A stretch of 32,095 nt of DNA, from the NCBI GenBank assembly GCA_030612685.1, contig JAUWNK010000011.1, positions 1 through 32,095 on the forward strand, given 5' to 3'. Shown here in pieces: positions 22,326-32,095 of the stretch. Under the pieces are notes generated by a model that was not told the DNA's origin, made no database searches, and was given only the letters and a program-made list of their open reading frames with translations. This DNA is from Desulfobacteraceae bacterium. GTDB taxonomy: Bacteria > Desulfobacterota > DSM-4660 > Desulfatiglandales > B25-G16. Positions within the stretch are counted from its first letter, which is position 1, and every line of letters begins with the position of its first letter. The position numbers were made by a program, and so were the translations under genes.

Positions 22326-22892
22326 TTAAAGCGTTGCAAACTGGGGAAATAAACGATCCAAGGTTATTGCAGCCGCTGTCCTAACTGAAAGGTGATTGTA
22401 ATGAGATACACCAAAAATAGGCTCTAAAAGATAATCTGCCTTTCTAATGAGCCATTCAGCTATCCCCCAAGCTGTACCAAATAAAATCATTACCACCCCA
22501 TTGGAGGCAACTATCTCCCTTGCCAATTTATAATTAACTCTTTGTCCTTTGTCTTTCCCTGCATCAGTAGCCATTAAAATTGGTATTTCACCTTCCATAT
22601 CTTTAATCTCTGCCATAGATGCCTCAAGAGTCGGAACAACTGAAATTAGAGACATTGCCTCTTTCCTGTCTTTATTATATTGGGCCCCATAACCGCTTAC
22701 CCAATGTCTACAAATACTTTTGGCCAGAGATTGCTGGTCTGTAAGGGGATTGATAACATAGAATCTCCTGGCTCCATAAGTCTTTGCTAATCTTGCCAAA
22801 TCATGGAGATCTAAGTTGGTTATTGCCGAAACAATTATCTCTCCCCTCCTGTCATAGACGGGATAATGTAATAGCCCAAGATAAAATGACAT
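22326..22892 (-). CDS. SPOUT-type RNA methyltransferase (Methyltrn_RNA_4 family)
   Basis: 188 residues. It opens LGLLHYPVYDRRGEIIVSAITNLDLHDLARLAKTYGARRFYVINPLTDQQSL, continues through ILMATDAGK, and ends with VMILFGTAWGIAEWLIRKADYLLEPI and NHLSVRTAAAITLDRLF. The FGTAWG...NHLSVR pattern fits the knotted SAM-binding site of SPOUT enzymes, and the protein matches the small family often encoded beside trmD in deltaproteobacteria and Clostridia-like genomes. The RNA target is unknown to me. A 218-bp gap with palindromic repeats separates it from trmD. Confidence 0.85.
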   Translation of the reverse strand: MSFYLGLLHYPVYDRRGEIIVSAITNLDLHDLARLAKTYGARRFYVINPLTDQQSLAKSICRHWVSGYGAQYNKDRKEAMSLISVVPTLEASMAEIKDMEGEIPILMATDAGKDKGQRVNYKLAREIVASNGVVMILFGTAWGIAEWLIRKADYLLEPIFGVSHYNHLSVRTAAAITLDRLFPQFATL

Positions 22893-22978
22893 GAATTATC
22901 CCCTTATACTAGCGAAACTCCGTCTTCCCGAGCCGGGATTGGCAAATCGACGAGCCACGAAGCCCATGAGAAAATACG

Positions 22979-23043
22979 AAATTCGAATATCTAATACATG
23001 CCCGCTATTGCGAGCTCAGGCGAGGGGGCGGGTATTCGAATTT
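22979..23043. repeat. Inverted repeat between trmD and the SPOUT gene
   Basis: AAATTCGAATAT (22979-22990) faces TATTCGAATTTA (23032-23043), with CCCGC/GCGGG inside. The same TTCGAA-rich style occurs at 17053-17160. It looks like a short inserted element that has widened an otherwise tight operon. Confidence 0.55.
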
Positions 23044-23110
23044 AGGATTTTTTTACGGACTGCCTTGTCGGTTTTAGTCGAAGCTTCGTTAGTGATATTG
23101 GGCAACTTTT

Positions 23111-23884
23111 TTAACCAGGGCTTGAATCCTGATTACTGAGTGCTGAAAGCTCAACTTGTTCTTGTTTTAACTCCTTGAGTATGGATTTATCCATCTTACT
23201 GAGATGGGCCTTCTCCAATAAATCCGGCCTTCTCTCTAACGTCCTTTTTATAGATTGAGTTCTTCTCCAAAGCCGGATCTTCTCATGATCACCTGATAAT
23301 AAAACAGGTGGTACCCCCTCCCCTTGAAAGACCCTTGGCCTAGTATATTGTGGATATTCTAAGAGGTAATCCTCAAAGGATTCCTCAAGATTAGATCTTA
23401 GCCCACCCAACACTCCCGGGATCAATCGGCTAACAGCCTCCACGATAATCATTGCTGGCAATTCACCTCCAGTCAAGATGTAATCACCAATAGATATTTC
23501 TACATCTACATATCCGGATCTTACCCTTTCATCCACACCTTCATATCGTCCACATACTAAAATAATCTGCTTGAGCTTACTTAATCTCCGGGCTATCGAT
23601 TGATTAAAAAGTCTGCCTTGGGGTGTTAGCAGGATGACTTCTCTGTCCCCCTTTACACTGGGAATTGATTCCAAGGCCAGTAAAATCGGCTCCGGTTTCA
23701 TAACCATACCATGCCCACCCCCAAAGGGCCTATCATCAGTCATCAAATGCGGTCCCTCACTAAAATCTCTTATATTCACTAAATTTATCTCTATCTGCCC
23801 CCTTTCTACTGCTCGCCCAATAATTCCATAATTAATAAGGGAGTTTAACATTTCCGGAAATATTGAAAGAATGTCAAATCTCAT
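23111..23884 (-). CDS. trmD: tRNA (guanine-37-N1)-methyltransferase TrmD
   Basis: 257 residues. Signature stretches: [13 protein letters not shown] at the start, [41 protein letters not shown] and [16 protein letters not shown], the trefoil-knot SAM site, then the C-terminal helical domain. It makes m1G37 in tRNAs and so prevents +1 frameshifting. Its ATG overlaps the rimM stop by one base (TAATG), indicating tight coupling in the rpsP-khpA-rimM-trmD operon. Confidence 0.97.
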   Translation of the reverse strand: MRFDILSIFPEMLNSLINYGIIGRAVERGQIEINLVNIRDFSEGPHLMTDDRPFGGGHGMVMKPEPILLALESIPSVKGDREVILLTPQGRLFNQSIARRLSKLKQIILVCGRYEGVDERVRSGYVDVEISIGDYILTGGELPAMIIVEAVSRLIPGVLGGLRSNLEESFEDYLLEYPQYTRPRVFQGEGVPPVLLSGDHEKIRLWRRTQSIKRTLERRPDLLEKAHLSKMDKSILKELKQEQVELSALSNQDSSPG

Positions 23885-24411
23885 TAGAGGTCCAACAAAC
23901 CCTTTATAGGTGAAATAACCATTCTTTTTTGAGGTATGTTTATTTCCTTAATAACCTGGTGAACTGCGGGGATCAAAAACTCCTTCCCTTGATTTCTGAC
24001 CACATAAACGTCATTACTCCCAGTTGGAAGAATTTCCTTTAAAACACCAAGGTATTGGCCTGTTATCAGATATACATCCAATCCTAAAAGCTCATACCAA
24101 AAAAATTCATCCTCATCTTTTTTTTTCAAAGAATCTTTTCTTAATAATATCTCAGCGCCCCTGAAGATCTTCGCCTGATCAATTGAGTTCAGACCCGACA
24201 ATCTCAAAAGATAAACTGATCCGTGGGGTCTTATAGAAACAACCTTCCTTTCTTCGAACTCGTTTTGGCCTTTATTCAGAAATACAGAACCAGCCTCGAG
24301 GAATGTTTCTGATGATTGAGCATAAGAAACTATCCTTAGTAGACCGGTTAAGCCCTGGGGGCGAATAACATGCCCTATCAGGATTAAATCTTTAACACCT
24401 ATTTTGCTCAA
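23884..24411 (-). CDS. rimM: 16S rRNA-processing protein RimM
   Basis: 175 residues. N-terminal RimM domain ([46 protein letters not shown]), then a PRC-barrel ([47 protein letters not shown]). It binds ribosomal protein S19 and helps mature the 30S head. The start is a TTG at 24411 immediately after the khpA stop codon, so translation is coupled. Start codon choice is the only soft point. Confidence 0.95.
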   Translation of the reverse strand: MSKIGVKDLILIGHVIRPQGLTGLLRIVSYAQSSETFLEAGSVFLNKGQNEFEERKVVSIRPHGSVYLLRLSGLNSIDQAKIFRGAEILLRKDSLKKKDEDEFFWYELLGLDVYLITGQYLGVLKEILPTGSNDVYVVRNQGKEFLIPAVHQVIKEINIPQKRMVISPIKGLLDL

Positions 24412-24642
24412 CTACTCTAAAATTTCCAAGACAGATCTCTTTTTCAACTTGGTCGAGGCAGCACCAAGTATAGTTCTCATCGCCCTGGCGGTTCTCCCTT
24501 GTTTGCCAATTACTTTACCCAAATCCTCTTTGGCTACCCTAAGCTCAATCACAGAAGTCTGTTGTCCCTCAAGTTCAGTTACACTTACTTCCTCCGGATT
24601 ATCAACAAGAACCTTTGCAATGTATTCGATCAGCTCTTTCAT
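24412..24642 (-). CDS. khpA: KhpA-type KH-domain RNA-binding protein
   Basis: 76 residues from the ATG at 24642; two earlier in-frame ATGs at 24651 and 24648 lie too close to the GGGAG ribosome-binding site. One type-II-like KH domain with the GxxG loop GKQG in [20 protein letters not shown]. KhpA proteins bind RNA, often with KhpB, and affect cell-division and translation targets. Its place between rpsP and rimM is the conserved one. Confidence 0.93.
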   Translation of the reverse strand: MKELIEYIAKVLVDNPEEVSVTELEGQQTSVIELRVAKEDLGKVIGKQGRTARAMRTILGAASTKLKKRSVLEILE

Positions 24643-24684
24643 TTCCATCATTCTCCCTCACCTCAAATTCTCATTAAACACGAT

Positions 24685-24948
24685 TTAGCTTGTTTGGGAA
24701 GAAACCTTGGATACTCCCTTCTTCCGCAAAAGAGACCTAACAGTTTCCGAAAGCTTAGCACCTCTCTGTATCCACTTTTTAATCCTATCCTCATCAATAT
24801 GTATTTGGGCTGGATCTTTCAGTGGATCGTAGTATCCTAATACCTCAAGAAATTTACCATCTCTTGGTGCCTCTGAATCGGCTGCCACAATACGGTAAAA
24901 AGGTCTCTTTTTAGCCCCTTTCCTTGTTAATCTTATCCTTACCGGCAT
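24685..24948 (-). CDS. rpsP: 30S ribosomal protein S16
   Basis: 87 residues from the ATG at 24948: MPVRIRLTRKGAKKRPFYRIVAADSEAPRDGKFLEVLGYYDP, the complete S16 core. A GTG at 24963 is in frame but abuts the AAGGAGG ribosome-binding site; family members start with the MPVRIRL sequence. The 166-base gap to ffh on this strand contains A/T-rich promoter-like sequence (for example TTGAGT with TATTAA), so the rpsP operon probably has its own promoter. Confidence 0.96.
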   Translation of the reverse strand: MPVRIRLTRKGAKKRPFYRIVAADSEAPRDGKFLEVLGYYDPLKDPAQIHIDEDRIKKWIQRGAKLSETVRSLLRKKGVSKVSSQTS

Positions 24949-25129
24949 ATCTGCAACTATCACCTCCTTTATATTAGTGTTTGTTATGTTCCTTGAATCT
25001 TTTGTTTGAGTTCATAACATTAATATACTTCAATACAAAAAACTCAAGAAACTGTTTACTGTCAAAGCTGACAATTCTGAAAAAAACTTTTTCTAAAATT
25101 TTTACTTACTTGTCAAGTTTTTGTTTGGT

Positions 25130-26461
25130 CTAACTGAAGTTGACCGATGAAGATAGATCTCTTAAAGTTCCTCGTCCAAGTTTCTTAAGCATATTTTTTG
25201 TCTGACCAAAATTTTTAAGAAGCCGATTAACATCTTCTACCCTCGTTCCGCTTCCCATAGCTATCCTTTTTCGCCTACTGCCACTTATTATCCTATAATT
25301 TCTTCTCTCTTCCGGTGTCATAGAATTAATCATAGCCTCAAACCTAACAAGTTCCTTTTCATCTGTCTCTAACTTTCCTAACTTTTTCATCTGTGCAATG
25401 CCCGGTATCATCCCTAAAAGCTGCTCCAATGATCCCATCTTGTGAATATGTGCAAGTTGCTTTTTAAAATCCTCCAGATCGAATTCAGCCTTCTTGATCT
25501 TCCTTGCAAGTTTAAGGGCCTCCTTTTGATCAAATTCAGCCTGTGCTTTATCAATCAATGATAGAACATCCCCCATCCCCAAGATCCTCGAAGACATCCT
25601 GTCTGGATAAAAAGGTTCTAATTCATCCAGCTTTTCGCCTATACCCACAAATTTGATCGGTTTATTTGTTACTGCCATTATGGAAAGGGCTGCTCCCCCC
25701 CTTGCGTCCCCTTCCATCTTTGATAAAATGATCCCTGTGATATCAAGAACCTGATTAAATTTTACAGCCAAATTTACTGCATCTTGCCCTGTCATAGCAT
25801 CAGCCACAAGAAGACTCTCTGTGGGATGGATTACATCTTTAATTCTCAAAAGCTCTTCCATGAGCTGTTCGTCAATATGAAGCCTGCCAGCTGTATCTAT
25901 AACTAAAATATCTGCTCCAATCCTCAATGCCGCCTCCTTTGCCTTAAGGCAAATATCTTCAGGCCGATCGGTGCTATCTGAAGGATGAACAGGGATGGAA
26001 ATCTCTTCTCCTATCTTCCAAAGTTGTTCGATAGCAGCCGGTCTTTGTATATCCACCGGCACTAAGTAGGGATGGTACCCATTCTTTCTTAAGTAATTTG
26101 CCAACTTACCAGCAGTTGTTGTTTTCCCTGAACCTTGGAGGCCAACGAGCAATAAAGAAAGAGGTTCTTTGCCGCTAAGATTTAGTTCTCTCCTTCCTTC
26201 TCCCATCAGCCTTGTAAGCTCTTCACTCACTATCTTAATTACCTGCTGGCCTGGGGTAAGGCTTTCCAACACTTCCTGTCCAAGGGCTCGCTGCCTTATT
26301 TCTTCAAGGAGGTTTTTGACAACCTTATAATTCACATCTGCTTCAAGAAGAGCAAGCCGGATCTGTTTTAAGGCCTCTTGTATATTCTCTTTGCTTAATC
26401 TTCCTTTGCCCTTCAATCCCTGGAAGATCTTGCTCAACTTTTCAGTTAATATTTCAAACAT
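25130..26461 (-). CDS. ffh: Signal recognition particle GTPase Ffh
   Basis: 443 residues from the ATG at 26461 (MFEILTEKLSKIFQGLKGKG); an upstream ATG at 26494 would add 11 residues not typical of the family. N domain 1-90; G domain with G1 LVGLQGSGKTTTAGKLA (about 105-121), DIQRPAAIEQL, DTAGRLHID and SKMEGDARGG; then the methionine-containing M domain, including MGSGTRVEDVNRLLKNF, which binds 4.5S RNA and signal peptides. It targets membrane proteins cotranslationally. It heads the minus-strand block of translation genes. No SRP RNA gene was recognised in the window. Confidence 0.97.
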   Translation of the reverse strand: MFEILTEKLSKIFQGLKGKGRLSKENIQEALKQIRLALLEADVNYKVVKNLLEEIRQRALGQEVLESLTPGQQVIKIVSEELTRLMGEGRRELNLSGKEPLSLLLVGLQGSGKTTTAGKLANYLRKNGYHPYLVPVDIQRPAAIEQLWKIGEEISIPVHPSDSTDRPEDICLKAKEAALRIGADILVIDTAGRLHIDEQLMEELLRIKDVIHPTESLLVADAMTGQDAVNLAVKFNQVLDITGIILSKMEGDARGGAALSIMAVTNKPIKFVGIGEKLDELEPFYPDRMSSRILGMGDVLSLIDKAQAEFDQKEALKLARKIKKAEFDLEDFKKQLAHIHKMGSLEQLLGMIPGIAQMKKLGKLETDEKELVRFEAMINSMTPEERRNYRIISGSRRKRIAMGSGTRVEDVNRLLKNFGQTKNMLKKLGRGTLRDLSSSVNFS

Positions 26462-26512
26462 ATTTGAAAATCCTAAAAAATTGGCAACTTTCAAAAGTTG
26501 ATGTCTTATGGA

Positions 26513-26541
26513 TTCTTAAACAAACACTGATGATTTTTCAA
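26513..26541 (-). promoter_or_regulatory. Candidate ffh promoter
   Basis: On the minus strand TTGAAA (26536-26541), a 17-base spacer, TAAGAA (26513-26518), about 50 bases before the ffh ATG. Only a moderate match. Confidence 0.4.
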
Positions 26542-26556
26542 TATCCTTTGACCAAA

Positions 26557-26737
26557 AGGCATGCCTGTTTCCGAAAGGCGATATCCTAAAAAAGAATTCC
26601 ACTCCCTTTGTCAGTGGCCAATCTTTGAGGGTTTACCCACTAACGTCATATAATTTAGAAAACTTGCCCTAAACCCTCAAAGATTGGCCACCTTAGACTT
26701 AACCTATGGATATCGCCTTGAGGGAATTGGCATGCCT
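26557..26737. repeat. 181-bp nested palindrome (MITE-like)
   Basis: Three nested arm pairs share one centre. Outer: AGGCATGCCT (26557-26566) with TGGCATGCCT (26728-26737). Middle: AAGGCGATATCC (26575-26586) with GGATATCGCCTT (26708-26719), perfect. Inner: 26614-26635 with 26670-26691, a perfect 22-bp match starting GTGGCCAATC. The loop is about 34 bases. No coding capacity. Confidence 0.8.
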
Positions 26738-26871
26738 GATGCTTTTGGATACCAACAAATTTGCCTCAACTTTTGAGAGTTACTTAAAAATTATTAGGTA
26801 TTATGCTATTGCTTTTTCTTATCTATGTCAACAAAATCCTTTTCGCCATACAAGACACAAAGTCCCTGGCC

Positions 26872-27068
26872 AAGACCCCTGGCCCAAACCTGGCATGCAA
26901 GGACTGAGTTTAATAGCTCCAGCTTAGAATTGTTAAAGCGGCATTAGCTTGTTACAATCACGTCGCGCCAGGGCAGGCTGGGATGTAATGACTGAGTTTT
27001 ATAGCACCGCATCTTTAATATTAAAGCATTAATAGCTTATTACAATCATATTGCGCCAGGGCGGGCAC
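26872..27068. repeat. Repeat R3, copies 3 and 4 in tandem
   Basis: The first unit starts TCCCTGGCCAAGACCCCTGG and ends GTCGCGCCAGGGCAGGCTGG (about 26980). The second repeats its interior (GACTGAGTTTTATAGC, TTAGCTT/ATAGCTT, TTACAATCA) and ends TTGCGCCAGGGCGGGC. The period is about 88 bases. Confidence 0.7.
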
Positions 27069-27238
27069 CAAGATTTATACAATCTACAATTTAAAATTAG
27101 CAATTGAAAATTGATAATTTTTCACTGACTATTTAATATCCTTTGTGTCTTGGTGACTTAGTGGCTGAATAGTTCAAAATACCCTATTTCCTGTTGCATT
27201 TTGGCTACGATTGGTTTTAAAATTAATTTAATTTGCTT

Positions 27239-28033
27239 ATGGAAAAAATAAATCCTTTCAACGATAATAATGTATTAATTAAGCCTACAAGGAAAAAAGG
27301 GGAACCTCTTGTCGGTCCGGATGCTATTATGGTCGCCATTCCATCAGAGCTTAAGGTTATGGTTGATCTGGGCCATGCTGAGAGGGCATTCCTTGGAAAG
27401 TCCAATCCGTTTAAACTTTTTATTGTTAAAAAGGATAAAGATCTCCCTCTTGCATTGGCAGGACCTCTCCTGGGTGCCCCCCAGGGGGTGATTGTCATGG
27501 AAAAATTAATAGCATTGGGTGCAAAAAGGATCTGGGTATTAGGATGGTGCGGATCACTACAGCCAAATATTGCGATAGGTGACCTGATAATTCCTACTTT
27601 CGCACTATCTGAAGAAGGTACTTCTACTCATTATCCTGTTAATAATAAAAAAAGAATTCAGACAAGTTCTTTTCTAAACAAGATCTTAGAAGATGCATTG
27701 TTAAAGGCCAATCTTCCCTTTAAAAAAGGTCCAGTTTGGACAACAGATGCCATTTACCGCGAAACTTCGGAAAAGGTTGTAGCCTACGGTAAAAGAGGGT
27801 ACTTGGCCGTTGAAATGGAAATGTCTGCCCTAATTAGGTTGGCTGCCTATCGTTCCGTAGAATTGGCAGGATTGTTAATTGTATCTGATGAACTCTTTTC
27901 TCTCGAATGGCATGCCGGATTTGGAGTCGAAAAGTTAAAAAAGGCAAGCAGAGAGTCTTGCCGCTTACTTCTTAATCTATGCATGGATGGGAGTTCAGGA
28001 TATCTAACTAATCATGATGGAATCGGGCAATGA
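27239..28033 (+). CDS. Nucleoside phosphorylase family protein
   Basis: 264 residues from the ATG at 27239; a TTG two codons earlier is less likely. PNP/UDP phosphorylase fold: LALAGPLLGAPQGVIVMEKLIALGAKRIWVLGWCGSLQPNIAIGDLIIPT (strand and phosphate/ribose-site region), TTDAIYRET, and the conserved YLAVEMEMSALIRLAAYR helix whose glutamate contacts ribose. It should cleave a nucleoside with phosphate. The substrate (uridine-like, or another) cannot be decided. No partner gene is adjacent; ligA follows after 113 bases. Confidence 0.85.
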   Translation: MEKINPFNDNNVLIKPTRKKGEPLVGPDAIMVAIPSELKVMVDLGHAERAFLGKSNPFKLFIVKKDKDLPLALAGPLLGAPQGVIVMEKLIALGAKRIWVLGWCGSLQPNIAIGDLIIPTFALSEEGTSTHYPVNNKKRIQTSSFLNKILEDALLKANLPFKKGPVWTTDAIYRETSEKVVAYGKRGYLAVEMEMSALIRLAAYRSVELAGLLIVSDELFSLEWHAGFGVEKLKKASRESCRLLLNLCMDGSSGYLTNHDGIGQ

Positions 28034-28137
28034 GACTCTTTCTTACGTTCCAAGGCTCTCCCGCCAGTCATTCCAGAAAAGGTCTCATTACCTGTGAGTG
28101 AACTATATTAATATACTAACCCCCGGCTGCTCATTAG

Positions 28138-30192
<2,055 letters not shown>

Positions 30193-30194
30193 GA

Positions 30195-30473
30195 ATGGAT
30201 AATATCAGGGCCCATCTCATCATTGAAGGAATGGTCCAGGGTGTCTGGTTTAGAGATTCAACAAGAGAGGAGGCAACCAGATTGGATCTGACCGGTTGGG
30301 TAAAAAATCGGTTTGATGGAAATGTTGAAATCGTTGCTGAAGGGCCAAGGGAAAAGGTGGAAAAATTGATAGAATGGTGTCATCATGGTCCTCCAATTGC
30401 AAGGGTAACCAAGGTTCATGAAATCAGAGAAGATTTTACTGGAGAGTTTGACTCCTTTAGGATAACCTTCTAA
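30195..30473 (+). CDS. acyP: Acylphosphatase
   Basis: 92 residues, full length. The catalytic arginine is R20 in EGMVQGVWFRDSTREEATRL and the catalytic asparagine N38 in GWVKNRFDGNVEIVAEG; the closing FDSFRI strand is present. It hydrolyses acyl phosphates such as acetyl or carbamoyl phosphate. It begins 2 bases after the ligA stop. A small insertion element follows 20 bases after its stop. Confidence 0.95.
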   Translation: MDNIRAHLIIEGMVQGVWFRDSTREEATRLDLTGWVKNRFDGNVEIVAEGPREKVEKLIEWCHHGPPIARVTKVHEIREDFTGEFDSFRITF

Positions 30474-30493
30474 ATCGCTGCTGTCTTCTGCTT

Positions 30494-30643
30494 AAAAACA
30501 CGTAACTTCTCAATAAGCCAGGGTAAAATAGGATGCCTGCCTTATTGCAAAATGTAGGGGCCGATGCCCTCATCGGCCCGTTCGGGGAACGGGCTCTATA
30601 TTTCTGATACCCACCCCAACTTTTTGAGAAGTTACAAAAACAC
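30494..30643. mobile_element. MITE-like insertion with 12-bp TIRs and 8-bp target duplication
   Basis: GTAACTTCTCAA (30502-30513) and TTGAGAAGTTAC (30624-30635) are perfect inverted ends. AAAAACAC stands immediately outside both ends (30494-30501 and 30636-30643), a perfect 8-bp target-site duplication. The 134-bp interior holds two perfect hairpins, GGGCCGATG/CATCGGCCC (30558-30579) and CCCGTTC/GAACGGG (30577-30593). No gene inside. Confidence 0.88.
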
Positions 30644-30688
30644 AAATAACGAGAAAGGGACAACGAGTAACAAGAAAGGGAATTTTTT

Positions 30689-31591
30689 ATGAAGAACAGA
30701 TTATATATAATTCTTACTGCAATTGTCCTATTTCCTGTTCTGCTTCTTGCTGGCTGCCAAACCACTGCCTCATTGGTGTCAAGGGTATTTACAGATAATG
30801 ATTGGCCAAAGAAAAGGGTTATGGTTATGCCTGTTACTGATCTTACCGGGATAGGTTTAGGTGAATCAATGGATACAATAAGTGAGGAGTTAAGTAGGAT
30901 TCTAAGAAAAAATGGATTTTTTAATGTTTACCATCAAAACGAACCTAAAAAATTTCCTTTCCTTAAACCAGGAGAGCCAATTGATGCAGAATTAATGCGA
31001 GAGGCCAAAGAAATGGGCACAAATGCCATTATCTTTGAGACTGTAAACCCAATAGAGGTAAATCCAGTCAAATCAGGAATATGGCCCTTCAGGAGAAAAG
31101 CCCAGAGATTTACAGTATCAATGAATATAGATATATTGGATGTTAATAGGGGAACAATGATTTTAACTAAAGAGATAGCTGAAAGCACTATATTATCCGA
31201 TGAGGAAGCCGAAGAAGAAACGGAAAAATTTACTAATGTAGAAACAAAAAAAAGGGCTTTCAGAAAATGTCTGCCGGATATTCTTAAGAAAGCAGCGAGG
31301 GAGGCTAACCTTTCACTCAATCGGGAGGTCTGGGAAGGCAGAATAGTTTCTATCGATAAGAAAAGGATAATTATCAATGCCGGCCGAGATGCGGGACTTA
31401 GGCCAGGGATTGTGTTTGAAGTCTTTAGCAAGGGAGAAGACATCACCTCATTTAAAGGACAAATTTATCAGTTACAAGGCCCAAAGGTGGGAGAAATAAA
31501 AATTGTCAAGATAAAACCACGTCATTCCTATGCCGAGCCTATTAAGGAAGGAGATTTCAAATCAGGACAGATAATAAGGGTTAAGGAATAA
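30689..31591 (+). CDS. Lipoprotein with FlgT/CsgG-like features
   Basis: 300 residues. The N-terminus is a lipoprotein signal: KNR, a hydrophobic stretch, then the lipobox LLAGC with C23, followed by QTT (no Asp at +2, so outer-membrane sorting would be expected). Residues about 40-180 resemble the alpha/beta part of CsgG/LpoB/FlgT-type envelope proteins (RVMVMPVTDLTGIGLGESMDTISEELSRILRKNGFFNVYH). Residues 210-240 (EGRIVSIDKKRIIINAGRDAGLRPGIVFEVF) resemble the C-terminal domain of FlgT. Probably part of an envelope or flagellar assembly, but no flagellar gene is nearby. GAAAGGG precedes the ATG. The lipobox is firm; the family link is moderate. Confidence 0.72.
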   Translation: MKNRLYIILTAIVLFPVLLLAGCQTTASLVSRVFTDNDWPKKRVMVMPVTDLTGIGLGESMDTISEELSRILRKNGFFNVYHQNEPKKFPFLKPGEPIDAELMREAKEMGTNAIIFETVNPIEVNPVKSGIWPFRRKAQRFTVSMNIDILDVNRGTMILTKEIAESTILSDEEAEEETEKFTNVETKKRAFRKCLPDILKKAAREANLSLNREVWEGRIVSIDKKRIIINAGRDAGLRPGIVFEVFSKGEDITSFKGQIYQLQGPKVGEIKIVKIKPRHSYAEPIKEGDFKSGQIIRVKE

Positions 31592-31871
31592 AATCAATAA
31601 GTTAGCCATCAATTTTTTTAAATGGAAATAGAGGCTCACCTATTAAAAGGTTTTGTCCAAAAAACTAAATTTTCTCTTCTTTTGCCCGTAAACATTTCTT
31701 TAAATAGCCTGTCTGCCCTCTTCTCTGCATGTTTCCTGTAATCTTGTTTATCGATATTTTTCTTAAATCAAAGGCCAAGAAAAGAAAAAAGCAAACATGT
31801 AAATATCTAATTATTGCATATAGATTTATTTGAAATGCCTTTAATTCTCAGATACTGAAAATAGAAAAGGA

Positions 31872-31901
31872 TTGACATAAATTTTGATCACAAGTTAATA
31901 T
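31872..31901 (+). promoter_or_regulatory. Promoter-like sequence pointing off the window
   Basis: TTGACA (31872-31877) and TAATAT (31896-31901) with an 18-base spacer. No reading frame follows within the window, so it may serve a gene beyond the edge or a small RNA. Confidence 0.4.
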
Positions 31902-32012
31902 TCATCTTCCTGAAACTCTAATTCCTTTTATAGCAAATTATTATTGAGAGAATAATATTGGTTACATTTTTCATTGTGCTTTATAACTCAGATAAGAATT
32001 GATTAATCAAAC

Positions 32013-32081
32013 GTAGGGGCTGATTCACCCGCCCGCCTCGCCTTGCGTCTCGCATGGCGGGCAGGTAAATCGAACCCCTAC
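32013..32081. repeat. GTAGGGG palindromic repeat
   Basis: GTAGGGG...GCCCGCC on the left faces GGCGGGC...CCCCTAC on the right, making an interrupted palindrome of 69 bases. TGTAGGGGC also occurs inside the insertion at 30553-30561, so the two share an end motif. Confidence 0.7.
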
Positions 32082-32095
32082 ATTTTTTAATATTT

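Larger units (their letters stand above)
26462..27238. other. Repeat-rich divergent intergenic region
   Basis: About 780 bases between ffh (minus) and the phosphorylase gene (plus). It holds a candidate ffh promoter, a 181-bp nested palindrome (26557-26737), an A/T-rich stretch, and two tandem copies of repeat R3 (26872-27068). A short plus-strand open frame at 26706-26927 spans these repeats and has no recognisable product. Confidence 0.6.
31592..32095. other. Right-edge intergenic region
   Basis: About 500 bases, A/T-rich, no gene recognised. It contains a good promoter-like pair on the plus strand (31872-31901) whose transcript would run toward the window edge, and a hairpin-forming GTAGGGG repeat (32013-32081). 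No clear terminator follows the lipoprotein gene. Confidence 0.5.

Noticed and set aside
24964-25129. 4.5S/SRP RNA gene beside ffh
   Set aside because: The gap is A/T-rich and lacks the conserved GGAAGG/GCAGC-type SRP loop.
26872-27068. CRISPR array from the tandem R3 units
   Set aside because: Only two units, no short exact repeat with equal spacers, and no cas genes.

Overview
The window looks like a bacterial chromosome segment, most probably from a Desulfobacterota (deltaproteobacterial) genome. That placement rests on gene content: lepA-hemW, two cspA-type genes, an HPr-enzyme I fusion, tmRNA/SmpB, and an ffh-rpsP-khpA-rimM-trmD-(SPOUT methyltransferase)-rplS-rnhB-yraN-rsmI cluster. No rRNA gene, phage gene, transposase or CRISPR array is visible. 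Taxonomy is inference; no 16S is present.

Layout. 1-5904: a TPR protein, a convergent SlyD-like PPIase plus stand-alone NFACT-R protein pair, then lepA-hemW. 6011-8315: four small RNA-binding-type genes (YciH/SUI1, CspA, a 50-residue lysine-rich protein, an S1/winged-helix protein) bracketed by two ~70-bp direct repeats. 8500-16220: an accessory stretch with four toxin-antitoxin modules (RHH-PIN, BrnT/BrnA-like, HicAB, RHH-PIN) interleaved with typA, a second csp gene and an RNase D gene, and punctuated by seven full or half copies of one dispersed intergenic repeat (called R2 here). 16299-16652: tmRNA on the minus strand. 16653-17419: repeat-rich gap. 17420-26461: a long minus-strand block of translation and RNA genes, from ffh at its head to smpB at its tail. 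26462-27238: repeat-rich gap with a 181-bp nested palindrome. 27239-31591: plus-strand nucleoside phosphorylase, ligA, acylphosphatase and a lipoprotein, with a small TIR/TSD-bearing insertion between the last two.

Functional theme. Most genes serve translation quality and RNA handling: the ribosome-bound GTPases LepA and TypA, tmRNA and SmpB for ribosome rescue, a free NFACT-R domain, SRP GTPase Ffh, ribosomal proteins S16 and L19 with their maturation factors, three RNA methyltransferases, RNase D and RNase HII, and cold-shock proteins. Three of the four TA modules carry PIN- or HicA-type RNase toxins and the fourth a BrnT-like (RelE-fold) toxin, so they would act on the same machinery.

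The most interesting structure is intergenic. The R2 repeat partitions the TA modules into cassette-like units. At least two TA operons have strong promoters placed so that transcription would start at or next to the ATG (apparently leaderless). The second csp gene has a terminator-like hairpin in its leader. Several distinct MITE/REP-like elements are present, one with a perfect 8-bp target duplication. Base composition falls from the left to the right part of the window and the repeat families change near the tmRNA gene.
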